Below are positions 1 through 12,824 of a stretch of DNA of 64,000 nt, in pieces; the stretch's first letter is position 1, and each line of letters starts with the position of its first letter. Source of the DNA: Verticillium longisporum. Its lineage: Eukaryota; Ascomycota; Sordariomycetes; Glomerellales; Plectosphaerellaceae. A program made the translations under genes and the position numbers. Under the pieces are notes generated by a model. The model was not told the DNA's origin. It saw only the letters and a program-made list of their open reading frames with translations, and did not search any database. Location of the stretch: assembly GCA_019188255.1 (NCBI GenBank), contig JAETXT010000014.1:1798001-1862000 (forward strand). The letters run 5' to 3'.

Positions 1-3000
1 TTCTTCTAGAAACAACGCAAAACGCCCCAATCGGGGGCAGGGCACGAGGGACCTCATGCTCCGCACGGGACTTTCAAAGTCGTGACTGTCAGCTCACACT
101 TTGGGCCCGCGCGCCCCTAATGTAGGTACCTTAGGGACAGCAGCTTCTGCTCACTTGGTAGGCACCCTTCGACAGCCTCCCCTCCTGCTCCTGACCCCGG
201 CTCGTGTTTCTTTGATGTGCCGAACCTTCAATTGGGCCCTCCTCGTGCGCGCGCGCCCTCCAACTTGGCCCTCCACTTCGCTTACTCGTGTGTTTCCAAG
301 TTACCCCGAGTGTGTTGCGCATGGGGGACAGGAGGCCACACCCTGAAATAGCCTTCCGCAGGTCATGAAGCCCGCGAAGGGACAACCACTGGGAGGGCTT
401 GTTTGCGCAAGGTCGTCTCTGCATCGCGTGCAAAGTAAAAAAAGGACCATCGACTGACGTGCAGTGCATGTGCATAGGCTCCCACAGTGACTAGGAGCAC
501 ATGCTCTCTGCAATGGCCCTTTTTCCCACCTGCCCACTCGCGCTGGAGACCGTCTCGGAGCACTGGACAAAACTGGCGGATCGTCACCAGCCCGCAGTCC
601 AGTCAACGGGAGGAGTAAGACCCTCGCCGGAACGATTTCACACCAGCAACAAATATGAAGACACAAAAAAGTGGGTTCGCCTTTGTTCTGTCGTCACCTG
701 TGCCATCCTCTTTCTCCATTCGGTCGCCTGCTTTAGCTCGGGGTTTCGTCTTCTCCAACTTTGGTGTTTCTTGAACCACCACGCTTTCGGGTTGCTCGCT
801 GTCCATCCTCTCCGGCTGCTACCAAATTGCCGGTTTTTGTCAGCGCTGAATCATTGCGGCAGGGTCCCCGGTCCCGATATTGAATGGTTCTGAGGCACTC
901 GTCAGATCAATTGGGAGTGAAAGTGGACTGCGCCTCAGCCTCCGCGAACCTTTTTTGATTTGTTTTCCCCTCGCTGTGCGGCCGTGTCTGCGGACCCGGC
1001 AAAAGACATCAAAGGTGGCAGAATGGCACTTGATGCGCCTTCAGGGGTGCCGCGCCTGGCGGCCTGGGGGCTCATTCCGTTCTTCCTAGCTCCATTTGCC
1101 CCCAGTCCCTGTGCCGCCAGCCCACCCTGTCCTGGTCATCATCCCGACCACAAGCGGGCCTGTCCGTCCTACTTCTTTCGCCCTTTGACTGGCCCGCCTC
1201 GAGCCCGCTCGTTCGGGGTGGCCTGTAGCGCTCGGGCTCTCGCGGAACTCTTGGAATTAAGGAACAGTTACTTGGGACCGACTGATGTGAGCATGCGCGA
1301 AGGCATCACCAACCTCTTAGCAAACCCACATATAGTTCATCACCGCCAACTGACCACCTTTTGGGTCTTAGTGCCGCAGACCTCTCGCCTTTGGCATCAG
1401 GCCGTCTGCGCTGCATAGAACCCTGCCAACGAGCAAGAAGTACGGCGGCGGTTCGGGCGTCAATTCAGGAACGGGACGGAAGCCATGGTCCTACATTCGA
1501 GCTGTCAACCGTCATCTGCTGTGCTCTCCCTCTCTCTCTCTCTTTTTTTCTCTCTCTCATGAGATCCCACTAACAGAAGAAGCAATGTTGGCCTCTCTCG
1601 GCAATGCCACTCCAGCCTATAACCCTCATGTGAAGTTGAGTCAGTGGTGAAGCGAGGGGCAGCCGGGAGGTCACTCGAATCAGGAGGTCGACCCATGGTT
1701 GTCCGGAAATGGTCGTCGCCCTTCTCCGCCTGGAAAAGCCCGTCGTTGAGGTGTGGAAGAACAACATGCAAGGAAACGGATCCAGCTTTTGGCTGCAGGA
1801 GCGTACAGAGCCTACCTGTACCTGCCTAACTTTGCAAGGATTGACGGAATACAGGGCGAGGCGGCCATGGCCGATACCCCAGGAAGAAGAGAGGTCCTGA
1901 GAAACCGATCTAGGCGAGATTAGGGGTTCGTGGGATGCGTTTTGTCTGGCAAGTAACGGTCGCCCCCACGACATCATTTGAATTCGCGCTTGCCGTGCAT
2001 ATTGCCATCGCAAGCAAGGGTGGCTCCGATACTGGAAGTCGGGCAAATTGCTAAACACCAAGCAAGAGAAGTGGCACTGGCGCAGTTCCACGTGGGTGGA
2101 CGATTTCTCCGATTGAAGGGAGGGCGTTTGCTTGCCACCGCCTCGTGTGAATGAGAGTACAATCGGATTGCTGTTGTGGCGTAAGAAGGGCCGAGGGGGG
2201 GGGAAAGTATCGAGTCGTTCAAACGAATCCTTCGGACGAAATATCTGGTGCGTACTGGCTGACAGCAGTCGCTCGACTATTGTATGTCCCTTGCTGAATA
2301 GTCTCTCGGAGTGCATAGTAACATTGAAGCTGACTCGGACTGATGTTACTTCGCCATGTTGTTGACCCCAGCTACAAGACGACCGAGGAGTCTATTGGGT
2401 CGGACCCCGACCCATCGAGGCGGCGAGCACGGCGGACATCGCCCCAACCAGGTGTGTTGTCAACATGGATTTCCGCTTGCTCTTCTCCGCCATCCTTGAC
2501 CGAAGTTGTGGCGACTCTGAATCTTCGATATGGTAGCATGGACGGCTAGAAAGAAATCTCGAGCCGAAGGGGGTGTTTCGAGAGCAACCGAGGAACCAAG
2601 GGATCGGCTGCGCACAAATCAGCTTGCAGGCGGATGTCTCCCGCTGAAGACTTGAGACGATGATTCTCCCCACAATGATGCAGCCACATTTCAGACCCCC
2701 AGTGCAGCGTGGGGCTTCTGGACCAGTGGCCGAATGGCTCCAGCTTCGAATTTGGTCCACAGTGGAAGGGCAAATGACAGTGTCGCCAGCCCGGAACATG
2801 GATCAGTTATGCAGTGTTCATAAGATCCCGAGCGCAAGGGCACTCGTTTCTCTCAGCTTGTCCCTGGCTGACACCATGCGAATGAAGAGGTCGCGTCGCT
2901 GTTGGGAAACGGGCCGAGTTTATCGACAGGGAACCCAGTTGGGGGTTACCAATGCCAGATGGCAGGGCTTGACCAATAGTGGCCAAGGATGCCCATGTGA

Positions 3001-6000
3001 GGAAAGGATGTCTGGCCGAACTGTGTGTGATCCCAGTACGTTGTGTCTTTCTTGAATCCATTCCCAATGGAAGGTGCCGGAAAATCAGCCAAAAACGTGC
3101 GCCTCATGTGGGTTGCCCTTGTTCGTGGCATCCGACTTGTCTACTTCGCGTGCCCCTAGCCTGACGGCGCCACAGGTAGGAACCCACGCAAATGGTACGC
3201 TCGGTAGCATGCCGTCTCGCTGTGCTCCAGGTGGCCCTGACGATGTTGTCAGGGATGCAATGGTCACAGCTTTCACAAGGGAGGTATCCAGAACCGCCGC
3301 ACGTTGTGGTGGATTCGCTCGCATGTTTCTTTGTCATGTGGGTGTCGTAGCCGGCGCGCGCGCGCAGGTCGTCGACTCAGGATGCAACGCCTCCCCCTTG
3401 AGGCTTCCTTAGCAAGCAGCCACAGATAAGTTGCCCAACCGCCCATTCGAGCATTCTGGCTTGGTCGATGGGTGCATCGTGCTCATCAGAGCTGAGGACG
3501 ATCTTGGCCCGTTTGCCGGCAGAAAGGCGTTCTTTCAGCGGCACGCATGGCCACACAGACAAGTGGTGGCTTCTCCACCGTCAAGGCGTGCAGCAAGCTA
3601 CGTGTGCCGGGTGTGCGTGCAGCCAACGGCGTCCACTGGCAAGGCATGTCCATACAAGCCACGCTCGCTCAAGGTTTCGGGTTCCGAATTAAGGCGGCCT
3701 TTGCCGTCAGCCGTGTCAGTTTGTCGGGATAGGTGCTGGCGAGGCCAGGCTGATCCGTGTGCGATTGTGGTCGGGCTACCTCGGACGGAGGAAGAACAAG
3801 GGGCATGACAGTATCGATCGGGGACGGTAGTAGAGACGATCCCGCTCCACTCGTCAGCTGCTAGCCACGAGGCGAGAGTGGTGTTGGAATGATGGGCATG
3901 GGAATTGATGATAGCCGGCTCGCTGACGCACATCAATCTGGGGGAGGAGCCGCGATCCACGTGAGGCCAGGGAATCACCAATTCGCCCATCAGAAACACA
4001 TTTTGGGTCTTCAGAAAGGGGCGCAGATCGACGAGCTGCGCCGGCGGCTGGCTCTGATCGCTGCGAGAAATCTGAGATTCCGTCATTTCCACGGATTACG
4101 CGAAATGGGGAGGGCAACAAAAAAAATCATCCCCTGCCAGGCAAGTGGGAGCCCAACCAGGTAATTTGTCGGACCGGTGGACAATAAGGACCAAGCGGAC
4201 GCGGCCAGCTTGGGCAAGAGATCGACAACACCAGGGCGTTGGGGCTACAGCCACGTGCGGTAACCTTGTTCGATCGACCTGGGAATGTCGTGGCCGCCTC
4301 GTCGGTTCCTGCACCGGCCGGCCTGAACCGAGGTCGGGGTTCTCTTTGATGTGCCCGTGTTGGGCAGCTTGACGAGGACCGAGAAAAACGGGACGCGATG
4401 GTGTGAAGCAGTTGGCGATGATGGAAAATAGGGTCGACTACAGACCGAGCAACGAGGCGAACATACCTACCCAAGGACATACCTTGCCTCAGTAAGCGAG
4501 CTGCATGACAGGTGCTGCAAGCCGAAAGACCGCCACGGGTTGGGCCTCCACGACAGGCTTGTAGGCTGGAGTAGGCTTGGAGGCTTGCAGGCTTTGCTGG
4601 GTAGGTCCTGAGTCGGTGCAGAAGCGAAGGAGGGGGTGATTCACTAGGTCGGCTGGTGGCTTGACGGCGGATGCCTGTATCATGCGCCGCTCCTGCGCCC
4701 GCCAGTTCGCTCCTGCGGTTGTGACGGCGAGAGGCCTTCCTCGAGGGGGTTACCTATCCGCCCCGCCCGGGAATGGTCTCGGATTTTGGGTCTTCTCCTG
4801 GAGAGCGTTGCCCATCGCACCATCACTCTCGCCCATTTGACGAACCGTACAGACGTGACCATATTCGATGGCGCTCCAGAAAAGACTGCCAAATTCAATG
4901 CTGCGGTCCCACGTCCAAGCGCCGATGCGTCAACCTGATTCTGGCCCTCATTGCGTCGATTTGGTAGAGCCAATGAGCCGTTCAGTCCGCACAAGGAGTG
5001 CCAGGATGTAGGCTCATTCGGTACCGTGGTTGGCTCAAGCGGAATGGCACTGACTCTATCATTGTGTTCTATCGATCCATTTCGGGGCTCGCCATTAGAC
5101 TTCGCAAGCCGAAATAGGCACTCACGAGCCGGCGCCAGTCGAGGATGCTTGATCTCTGGGTCCAGCCGTTAAAAATTTGCACGATTCGTGTTTCGTCGAA
5201 CAGTCGTCTCCTTCACTGTTGCTCACTGGAGCATCCAATTTCCAGCTGTCAATGGTCTTCTGGAGTAGTCCTCTTGGCTTTCTCGCCTACAAGGAAGCAT
5301 GCGGATGGACCATTGACGGCACGAACCGTTTGGTGGTCAAGAGCAAGAGGATCGGGCATCTCTAGCTTCGCAAGCCGCGACCCAAGCAGAATCACTAATC
5401 TTGCAAACTTCCTGTCCATTGATGGGACACGAGTCGATTTTCAGCTTGGAGAGTCCTCCGAATGAGACACCCTTCATGGAACGAATCGATGCGCGCGACA
5501 ATTCTTGTGCAGATGCCACGTTTCGCCGCGGCACCTTCTCAGCCCGAGTGCGTGCATGGCAGTGGGAATGTCTTACACTTCATCTTGAACATGGCAACCT
5601 TTTTACTCGACGACTCCTCAAAAGGGGGCATGCGTGGCCGAAGGGTGCGTCGCCGCGCACCATCACCACACCATCAGAGTGGCGGGGGCCACCTTTTTGC
5701 GCTCTTCTCCGAGCCAAGCACTAGTGTGTAGGCCGTTGCTGCTTTCAACCCGCTTTTCATCTGACACCGGCCGTCCGTGGCCCGTAGACAAGATCTTCCA
5801 TCTGATGCTCCAAGATGACGAGGAATGTGGCCAACGTGGTGAGCAGGGGCCACCGCTGTTGTTGTGCTAGACCCCCCTCTTCGTCGACAGACGTCAAACA
5901 GTGTGGTGTACCCTGAATTTTCGAGGCTTATGGGGCATTTTAGCCAGGGACCACACTCATGGTCAATTAGGTGAACGATCCCTAGTCCATTTTTCTTGAT

Positions 6001-8842
6001 TATGCCCATAGCTCATAGGCAATCTTCGCAGCGCCAACTTCGAAGCAAGACCAGGCGTGGTATGCAAGCTCATCGGCAACTTTACGAGGTATTCGTAATA
6101 GTCACCGAGAGGTCGTTTCAGGTCCGTGAATGTCGTCGGGACTCCTTCCCCCTCTTCGATGAACTCTCCTCCCCTCCACGACGGATCATTCTTCCTTTCA
6201 ACCGTACGGTCTCGACCCGGGCGGCCCCTGTCGATCACAGATGGCTGTGCGAGAATGATTGCCCGGAACGCGAGCCACCATGAATCGCCGGGACCAGGCA
6301 TCCCCTACCAACGGCGAGAGTGTGGTTCGGTGGTGAGCCTGAATCCTGAGCAGACAGCCAGCGCTTGTGGCACCCCCAGATTTTTGCTCTCGGTCTGGTG
6401 TCTCAGCCTGGGGAGGCTAGCCAGCATCGATGACCCAGCACCCGGATCGACCGAAACCCATCGTGGGTGATCGTCGTGGCACAGACGGCCATGGATCTGG
6501 TATCGCCCACAGACGTTGCCAGTTTCCCCGCTCCTCTGCGAATTCATATTTCAAATGGTCAATATCTAGCGCTTCCTATTGCTGCCTGACAAGCATATTC
6601 TGCCCGACAATTTGCGCAGAACCAGGAGGCTGGACCACGAGGATGCCAAAGTCCGCATGAAGGGCTACGCAGGGGGGGGTGGTCTGGCATCGCCCGCGGT
6701 GGTGGTTCGCGCGAGTCAGCCTCGAGACCTTGATCAGCTTACCCTCCCGTCGGACAGCAGCGACGCAGCGATGTCACGCCGGCAGTCCATCCGCCTGCCA
6801 AACCCCGATGAGCCCTGCCTGAGGGACTGAGACTTCGGATCGTAGATAGAAGACGTATCCGTCTGTTCAAGCAACGCATGATCGAGGTGACACGATCTGC
6901 TGCTGGACCGCCCTGCACCGGCCATGGTATTGGCGAGTAATGGGTCGCCTTAGGTCCAGAGTCGACATGCCCGACTCTCGCTACATTCACCATCGAGCTT
7001 GAGTGTTGCGTTGATCTGAGAGGCGTGTAACGCAGCTGCAAGTACCAAATCCGACCATCTTGCTCAAAGTGCCTTTGCCACTGTGTTCAATTCGGGTGCT
7101 GACGGGGCACAGATCCCGGAACCATTGGGTTCTCGCGTGGAAGGGAAGTCCTTGCGAGGTTTCAGAAGGCATGAACCACAAAGCTTAAAAGTCTGTTGAT
7201 GTACGCGTAGTGGTCGTTAAGGCCGTTTACTAGTTCAGGTGAATGAGCCGCAGGAATTCTTAGTTCAGCATACCCATCCGGGCAGGGGTCTACCGAGCAG
7301 CAGCAACTTAGACTTTTTGTAGTAATCGCGCTTCGTTCCACAAGTTCGAAACTAGATACGAGCCCCCTCCCCCCCTTGACTTGCATAATAAGCTCAGCAC
7401 GCATCCATGAGGGGGGGGGCTGTGATCCATACTATGATGCTGTTTTGGGCCGCAACTGGGTTGACTTCAAAATAGGGGTGTTCAATGGTATGGTGTTTGG
7501 GGTAATGTAGGCGACATTTACTTTCGTTAGATCAAGAATTACTAAAACTTTTCGTCGGAAAGGCTCGAAGAGCTTCCAGCTTTTCTTTGTGACGTTCTAT
7601 CACGTTGGTTTTCGCTTCTCAGCACGAGAGTGTGTAAAGGCTTCGTGGCCGCGTTCATCTCAGGCCGACCAACTATGTCATCATGAGCCAAGGGAACAGA
7701 AGCTTAAGCACAGACATGGTTTCAACCCTGAGCTAGCTAGTCATCGACCTTGACTATATGTCGTGAAAAGAGAATAATGATCAGATAGATGGCCTGGTTC
7801 CTCATCGCTAGTGACACTTAATATTGGAAAAGGTTTATTACCAGCGTGACGGATCATGATCTTGACCCCTGTCCTCGCGTAGAAGCTCGGGTCTTCCTAC
7901 CCATGAGGGTAGTCAAGCTTTTCTGAACTTTGACTCGGCTAGCCTGTGTTGACTACCAGGCAGCCATATACGAAGTTCCACCAGTGTCTCTTCAGATATG
8001 CAGCCCTGTGTCAACCGATTGACTGGCCTTGTACCAGTCGTCCCAAGATTCTTGTTGAAGGATGGTTTTTCTTCTTTTTACCTTGGGTCATAACCTTATT
8101 GAACAAGCTTCCGCTTCCGAGAGTTCAAGTCGTCATTGAGGCGTGGAGATAACATACACGGGGTCGTTGGAAGCATGCGGTCCACCACTTCAGAGTCTGA
8201 CCAGCTCGTGGATGAGTTTTGCGGTCAAAATGCATAGTTGGGACGCGGCGGCGAACAGTGACAAGTTTGAACTATTTGAATAGAACTTCTGATAGAGTTC
8301 CCTTGCCTTCGATATCAATAATCTCTTGGGCATCTTTTGTTTATGCACTGACCAATGGTTCGACGCCCTCCAGAAAACTTTACGTATCAGCGTGTACAGT
8401 GTATTGCGTAACGGAAGGAGATAGTCCAGCTCTATTGATTTAGACTTGAAGTAATTCTTACTATTGATGTTTGTTAGTGAAGCTCGATGCAAAACTGGGT
8501 AACTAAATCATATGCACTGCACAGTGGTGCTCGTTTCGTGTGAGAGATGAGTCTACTGTTGTGGTCAATGTCGTACGATCATAATGCGAGTATAAGTCGA
8601 CCCCTGAAGACAACCAGGCGAAAGCACGTCCAAATGCCCTGGGTCAACTTTGCCGAGAAGAAAGAAAGCTTCGATACTTGATATTTGTTGCCTAGCTGCG
8701 GATGACCAGTCATAGGGCATGAAAGTGCCCATCTGACTGCCTTGGCCCAGAATCTCGTTCCGTGGTTGTAGTTTGGTCGAATAGCCCCTACGATCTTTCG
8801 GATGTGCTTGTCTCCCCTCTGATCCTCCAGGACCAGGGTCTG
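1..8842. other. Gene-poor region, no supported gene
   Basis: About 8.8 kb in which every frame on both strands is broken by frequent stops. The longest open stretch (about 250 codons, minus strand, 1570-2316) has no recognisable domain and looks like chance. From about 1 to 7.1 kb the base composition is moderately GC-rich; from about 7.1 to 9.8 kb it becomes visibly more AT-rich. Several pure G or C runs (around 2194, 6668, 7362 and 7409) and a CT tract near 1524 are present. I see no long terminal repeats, transposase or reverse transcriptase motifs, tRNA or rRNA. It could be decayed repeat, regulatory or subtelomere-like DNA, or it could hold non-coding transcripts. Confidence 0.6.
1524..1559. 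repeat. CT-rich microsatellite
   Basis: A pyrimidine tract made of CT dinucleotides interrupted by a seven-T run. It lies in the gene-poor left arm and belongs to no gene I can recognise. Confidence 0.8.
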
Positions 8843-9274
8843 CTAGTACTTTAGGCGAATAGCGCGCTCATCACCTGATTGAGTCCAGAACACGTTGAGC
8901 TTCTTACCAGGGATTAGGTAGATGATGGTTTCGGCTGCTATAAACCACGCCGGGGATTGAGTGCCCGGTTCTTTGTCCGTGATTTGGTTCAATAGCGAGA
9001 AGTCACTAATGAACTTCTTATCCGGTATGGTTTGGAGTCGGCGCACTGCTCTATCAACCTTGTCTTGCGCCGCAACGGTATACTTGCAGCTCTAGTCCAC
9101 CCATCCTCGACCGGGATCTCCAGTAAATGGAGTCTTGGGGTCTATTGCTTCCATCGGAGCATCAGGGTCGGAATCTCCTGCGTCAAATATGTACGGGGCC
9201 GGGGGCAGTTCGGACAGTGATTTCGACTTCGCCTTCTTCTTTGGGCCCGGTTTCTTCTTCGCCGCGGCCATCAT
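8843..9274 (-). pseudogene. Decayed lysine-rich ORF with in-frame TAG
   Basis: One minus-strand frame stays open for about 143 codons apart from a single TAG at 9092-9094 (codon 61). This is unusual for this stop-rich region. The N-terminus is strongly basic (MAAAKKKPGPKKKAKSKS). It is followed by an acidic and proline-rich stretch, and after the TAG by a segment of globular character (PGTQSPAWFIAAETIIYLIP). I do not recognise a family. It may be a nonsense-broken gene, one exon of a lost gene, or a chance frame. No splice sites remove the TAG convincingly. Confidence 0.35.
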
Positions 9275-9349
9275 CTGGCCTACGAGTCCTGTAGTCCGTC
9301 GCTGTTCGTCGTCGTTTGAGGTATGGTCTGCGAAGGTAGCTAACATCAA

Positions 9350-10021
9350 TACCTATTGCCTCATAAGCCACCTAGACTTCACTTTATTGTCATCCAGCAT
9401 TCGCCGAAATACAAGCGGCCAGCTGTTGATGATGATTGCTGGCAGGACTAGCTAACACGGCGTCGATATGCAAACATTTCGATGTCTCCTGGTTAAGACA
9501 AGTCAAAGCTGGGCGTAGAGACGAGAGCGAATATACCAATGAATATTCAGACCCCAAGACTAGGTCTAATACATAATTCGGAGCAAGTTGCACTTTCTCA
9601 ACGAAGAGAATCTGACATCATGGTAATATCGAAATATAGCGTCCATGTGCCAAATGCACTCAAGGCAATTATCTGTGAACGCGTCCGAGCTCAAGCTCAT
9701 TAGACAATCATCTCTTGGGCGAAATCTATACATGGATCAAGTTAAACAGCCCACATTCGACTGAGCATCCATGCAGTGTGGACATTTCCGACGCCACTCT
9801 GTTGTTGGCCGTTGAATATGCGTAGTCCAACCGCTGGCAACCCCAAGGTGGCTATCACAGCCGTGAGAATGTGGGCACGCGTTCACGGGGGATCCAACAC
9901 AAGGTATTCATCAGAGCGTTCTGTTCCGGTCCATCTATAGGGGATATCTTGACATGACTTTTGATGTATGTAGCGATCCTCTCGGCCGACTCAAAAACTC
10001 CACCTTCACCTTTCGAATCGC
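9350..10021. other. Intergenic, 3' flank of CCT8
   Basis: AT-richer sequence between the decayed ORF and the end of CCT8. It should contain the CCT8 3' UTR. I see nothing else in it. Confidence 0.6.
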
Positions 10022-11926
10022 TTAGTCCTCGTCCCAGTTCTGCGGCAACACAGATTAGTACATTGGAGACAAGATGGGGACAGCAATGAGCTCGGAAACA
10101 TACAGGGTTGGGCGCGGGAGGCTTAGGGCCTCCAGCCTGTCGAGCCACGATGATCTGGTCGACAGACAACACGGTCCGCGCGGCCTCGGTAGCCAGCTTG
10201 ATAGCCCAGGCCTTGGGGGCCAGGAGATCCAGGATACCGTCCTTACGAGCATCCAGGGTACCGGAGCCATCCTCGTTCTGCGCCGTGTTAGTTGTGAGTC
10301 TTGATAGGCAACTTCGGTCTACTCGACTCACCTCGATGTCTACGCCAATCGCCCAGTCATCCTTCTTGTGATGCGCCATGTAGAGCCTGCTGAGGACCTC
10401 GGTGGCATCGAGACCAGCGCTCTCGGCGATTGTCCTGGGGACGACCTCGAACGCCTCGCCGTACTTCTTGATGGCATACTGGGCAAGACCAGGAGTCTTC
10501 TCGCCGAGGGCGGTCAGCCTCTCGACAAGCTGTGTCTCAGTGGCACCTGCTCCGGGCACGAGCCTGGGGTCTTTTGTGATAGCCTTGACGACGTTCACAC
10601 CGTCGTCGACAGCTCGCTCAACGTCCTCGAGGTGGTTTTGCGTCGCGCCTCTCAGCACAATGGTCGCTGTCCTCGTGACGTCGTTCTCCTGACGGAAGAC
10701 GGTAACGCGGTCACCGCCAATCTCTAGCTACTCGACATTGTCGATGGAGCCCATCACGTCGGGCAGGGGGGCACCCAGGCGGGACAGGGGGGTAGCGCCG
10801 ACAACACGGCATATTCTGCGGAGCTCAAACTTGCTGAGAATCTTGATGAAGAGAATACCGTACTTGTTGAGGTAGTGCTGGGCCAGGTCGCCGACGGTAG
10901 AGCCGGCAATGACGACACGCAGGCCGACGTCGTGGAGCTCCTTGATGGCGGCCTCGAGCTGGTTCTCCTCGCCCTTGGTGAAGTCCATCATCTCCTTGGC
11001 GTTGTGCAGGAGAACGGTTCCCTTGGTCTCGGTCTGGCTGGTATCGATGGGGCAGGAGAAGACGCCGACCTTGGCGCGCTTGACCTTCTTGATGGTGCCG
11101 TCAGGTTGCTTGGGGAAGACCATGCCCTTGACGACACGGCTCTGCTCGAGGCTGCCGCCCATGATCTTGACGACACGGATGTTGTCGACGTTGAAGCCGA
11201 GGGGGTTCTTAGGGAGGACAGACAGGACAGCCTCAGCAACGAGATCACCAAGGAAATCCTCGTGGCCGTTCTGCTTGCTGGCGACGACGGTGCGGATGGC
11301 CTTGGCAAGCTCGTCTTGGTCACGGATGTCCTCGACCCTGTCGACGGAGAGCTCCTCGAGAGAGTCAAGGGCCATCTTCTGCGCCTTCTCGTAGCCGGTC
11401 ACGATATCGGACGTCTTGAGACCCATGCGCAGGAGGTCCTCGGCCTTGCGCAGCAGCTCACCAGCCAGGATGATGACCAGGTTGGTGGCGTCTCCCATCT
11501 CGGACTCTTGCTGCTGACTGGCCATGACGAGCAGCTTGGCGGCGGGGTGGACGACATCGAGTTCGCGGAGGATGGTGGCGGCGTCGGAGGTCAGAATCAT
11601 CTTCTGCAGATGGTTGATGACAATCTTGTTGCGGCCGTAGGGGCCGAGAGAAGTCTGGACGGTCGACGTGATGGCCCTGCAGGCGTCGATGTTGCGCAGG
11701 ACGGCGCCATCTTCGGAATCGTAGCTATGGGAAGATGGGTTAGTATTGCGTTGACGTTGTGGTTCTGTCTGCCATCATGTTGCAAAGGTGGGGGGAAGAG
11801 CTGCAACAGGGGCTACCGGAAGAAGCTTGAGGAAGGCGACAGAGGAAGAGAGGGGAGGGTGTAATACTTGTTGTAACCCCCCTTGAACAGGTTCGCGTTG
11901 GGCGCGTTGGGGATATTGAGCGACAT
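10022..11926 (-). CDS. CCT8: T-complex protein 1 subunit theta (CCT8)
   Basis: Subunit theta of the cytosolic group II chaperonin TRiC/CCT, which folds actin, tubulin and WD40 proteins with ATP. Four exons: 11868-11926, 10332-11724, 10104-10277 and 10022-10039, giving 547 codons, the usual length. It starts MSLNIPNAPNANLF, reads TSLGPYGRNK in the ATP-binding equatorial domain, GDATN at the catalytic loop, and ends PNWDED like other fungal CCT8 proteins. The frame is preserved throughout except for one TAG at 10728-10730, between DNVE and LEIGGDRVT in the apical/intermediate region. Related proteins have a sense codon there. CCT8 is essential in yeast, so a true null is unlikely. A base error is the simplest explanation, and stop-codon editing or readthrough are alternatives. 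The family call is firm. Confidence 0.95.
10728..10730 (-). other. In-frame TAG within CCT8
   Basis: The codon after DNVE reads TAG. The frame before and after it is identical and encodes conserved CCT8, so a base substitution rather than an indel is implied. Confidence 0.9.
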
Positions 11927-12824
11927 GATGGGTACTGCCGGCCGGATGTGTCGTGGTCTGGTCGGTGTATATGGGGGTGGGATGAGGTAGTGGTGGTGGT
12001 AGTGGTGGTGGTAGTGAGGGACCTCTTTGGTGGGATGTGGTCGTCGCTGGCAGACGAGGAGCTCTAGTCCCTGGCCCACCGACTCAAAAAAAAGTCTGGG
12101 TGCGTGGAAAGCCCGGTGCCTGACGCAAAGTGGCAGCGCGACGGGGTGGTGGATGGCCAATCAGAGACGGTACCTGGGCACTGTTGATCCGTTCCGAGCT
12201 GTGTCGTCCAGTAAATTCTGAAGCATCTCACTGGAGCGTCTCGACAGGGGGGCCTACAGCGCTACAGCCTTGCATCTGCCCTTCCCTCGCGCCATCGACT
12301 GTTGGTCTGCATTGAAGGGATTCGCGACGGGGACGTACCTGCGCTGGCCCGGGAGGTTTTCAGCCTCTGACCGCTCTGTTGATGGCGAGTTCCAAGATTC
12401 TACTTATTGACATGGACGCCCATCTGCTACACCATCTATGCATTTTGTATGATTTTTGGCCATTTCTCTTTTTAATTGCCTTGTCTGGAGTGCATCTTAC
12501 CATTTCGTGTCTTAGACCACAGCTCTCTGCAGCAAGTCCTCTCCGGGTCTGGTCTGGTTTGTCCTGACTGCCACGATGGCTCCGCAATCTTCCTACTGTG
12601 AGTTCCACCTCCACACCCAGACACCCAGACCACGACATCCCATACCTAGGTACCTTACCTACCTACCCATCCATCCATCCCCTTCCCACCCCCCATTTTG
12701 TTCCTCCATCTGTCCAAACGCGCGATTGAACGTAGTTTCGCCAATCTACCCACCCAGAAGCTCGGCGCCTCCATCCATCTTATTTTCCATCTCGTTCAAT
12801 CCCCATCTACACGACCAACTCGCG
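11927..12824. promoter_or_regulatory. Divergent promoter region, CCT8 / HMG-box gene
   Basis: An 898-bp head-to-head spacer. Near the CCT8 start there is a TGG/TAG-type trinucleotide tract (about 11985-12020). On the HMG-box side, about 160-180 bp before its ATG, lies a CCTAGGTACCTTACCTACC element (about 12644-12668) followed by CCAT repeats. Similar ACCT/AGGT-rich elements recur elsewhere in the window. No exact transcription start can be assigned. Confidence 0.5.

Noticed and set aside
1570..2316. 248-codon minus-strand ORF in the left arm
   Set aside because: Composition is low-information (Ser/Arg/Pro-rich) with no domain, and other frames in the region are equally random.
3351..3366. 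GCGC run as a Z-DNA or regulatory element
   Set aside because: Short alternating run with no context; common by chance in GC-rich DNA.
10875..11864. 329-codon plus-strand ORF opposite CCT8
   Set aside because: Shadow of the GC-rich CCT8 codons; Leu/Gly/Asp-rich with no family signal.
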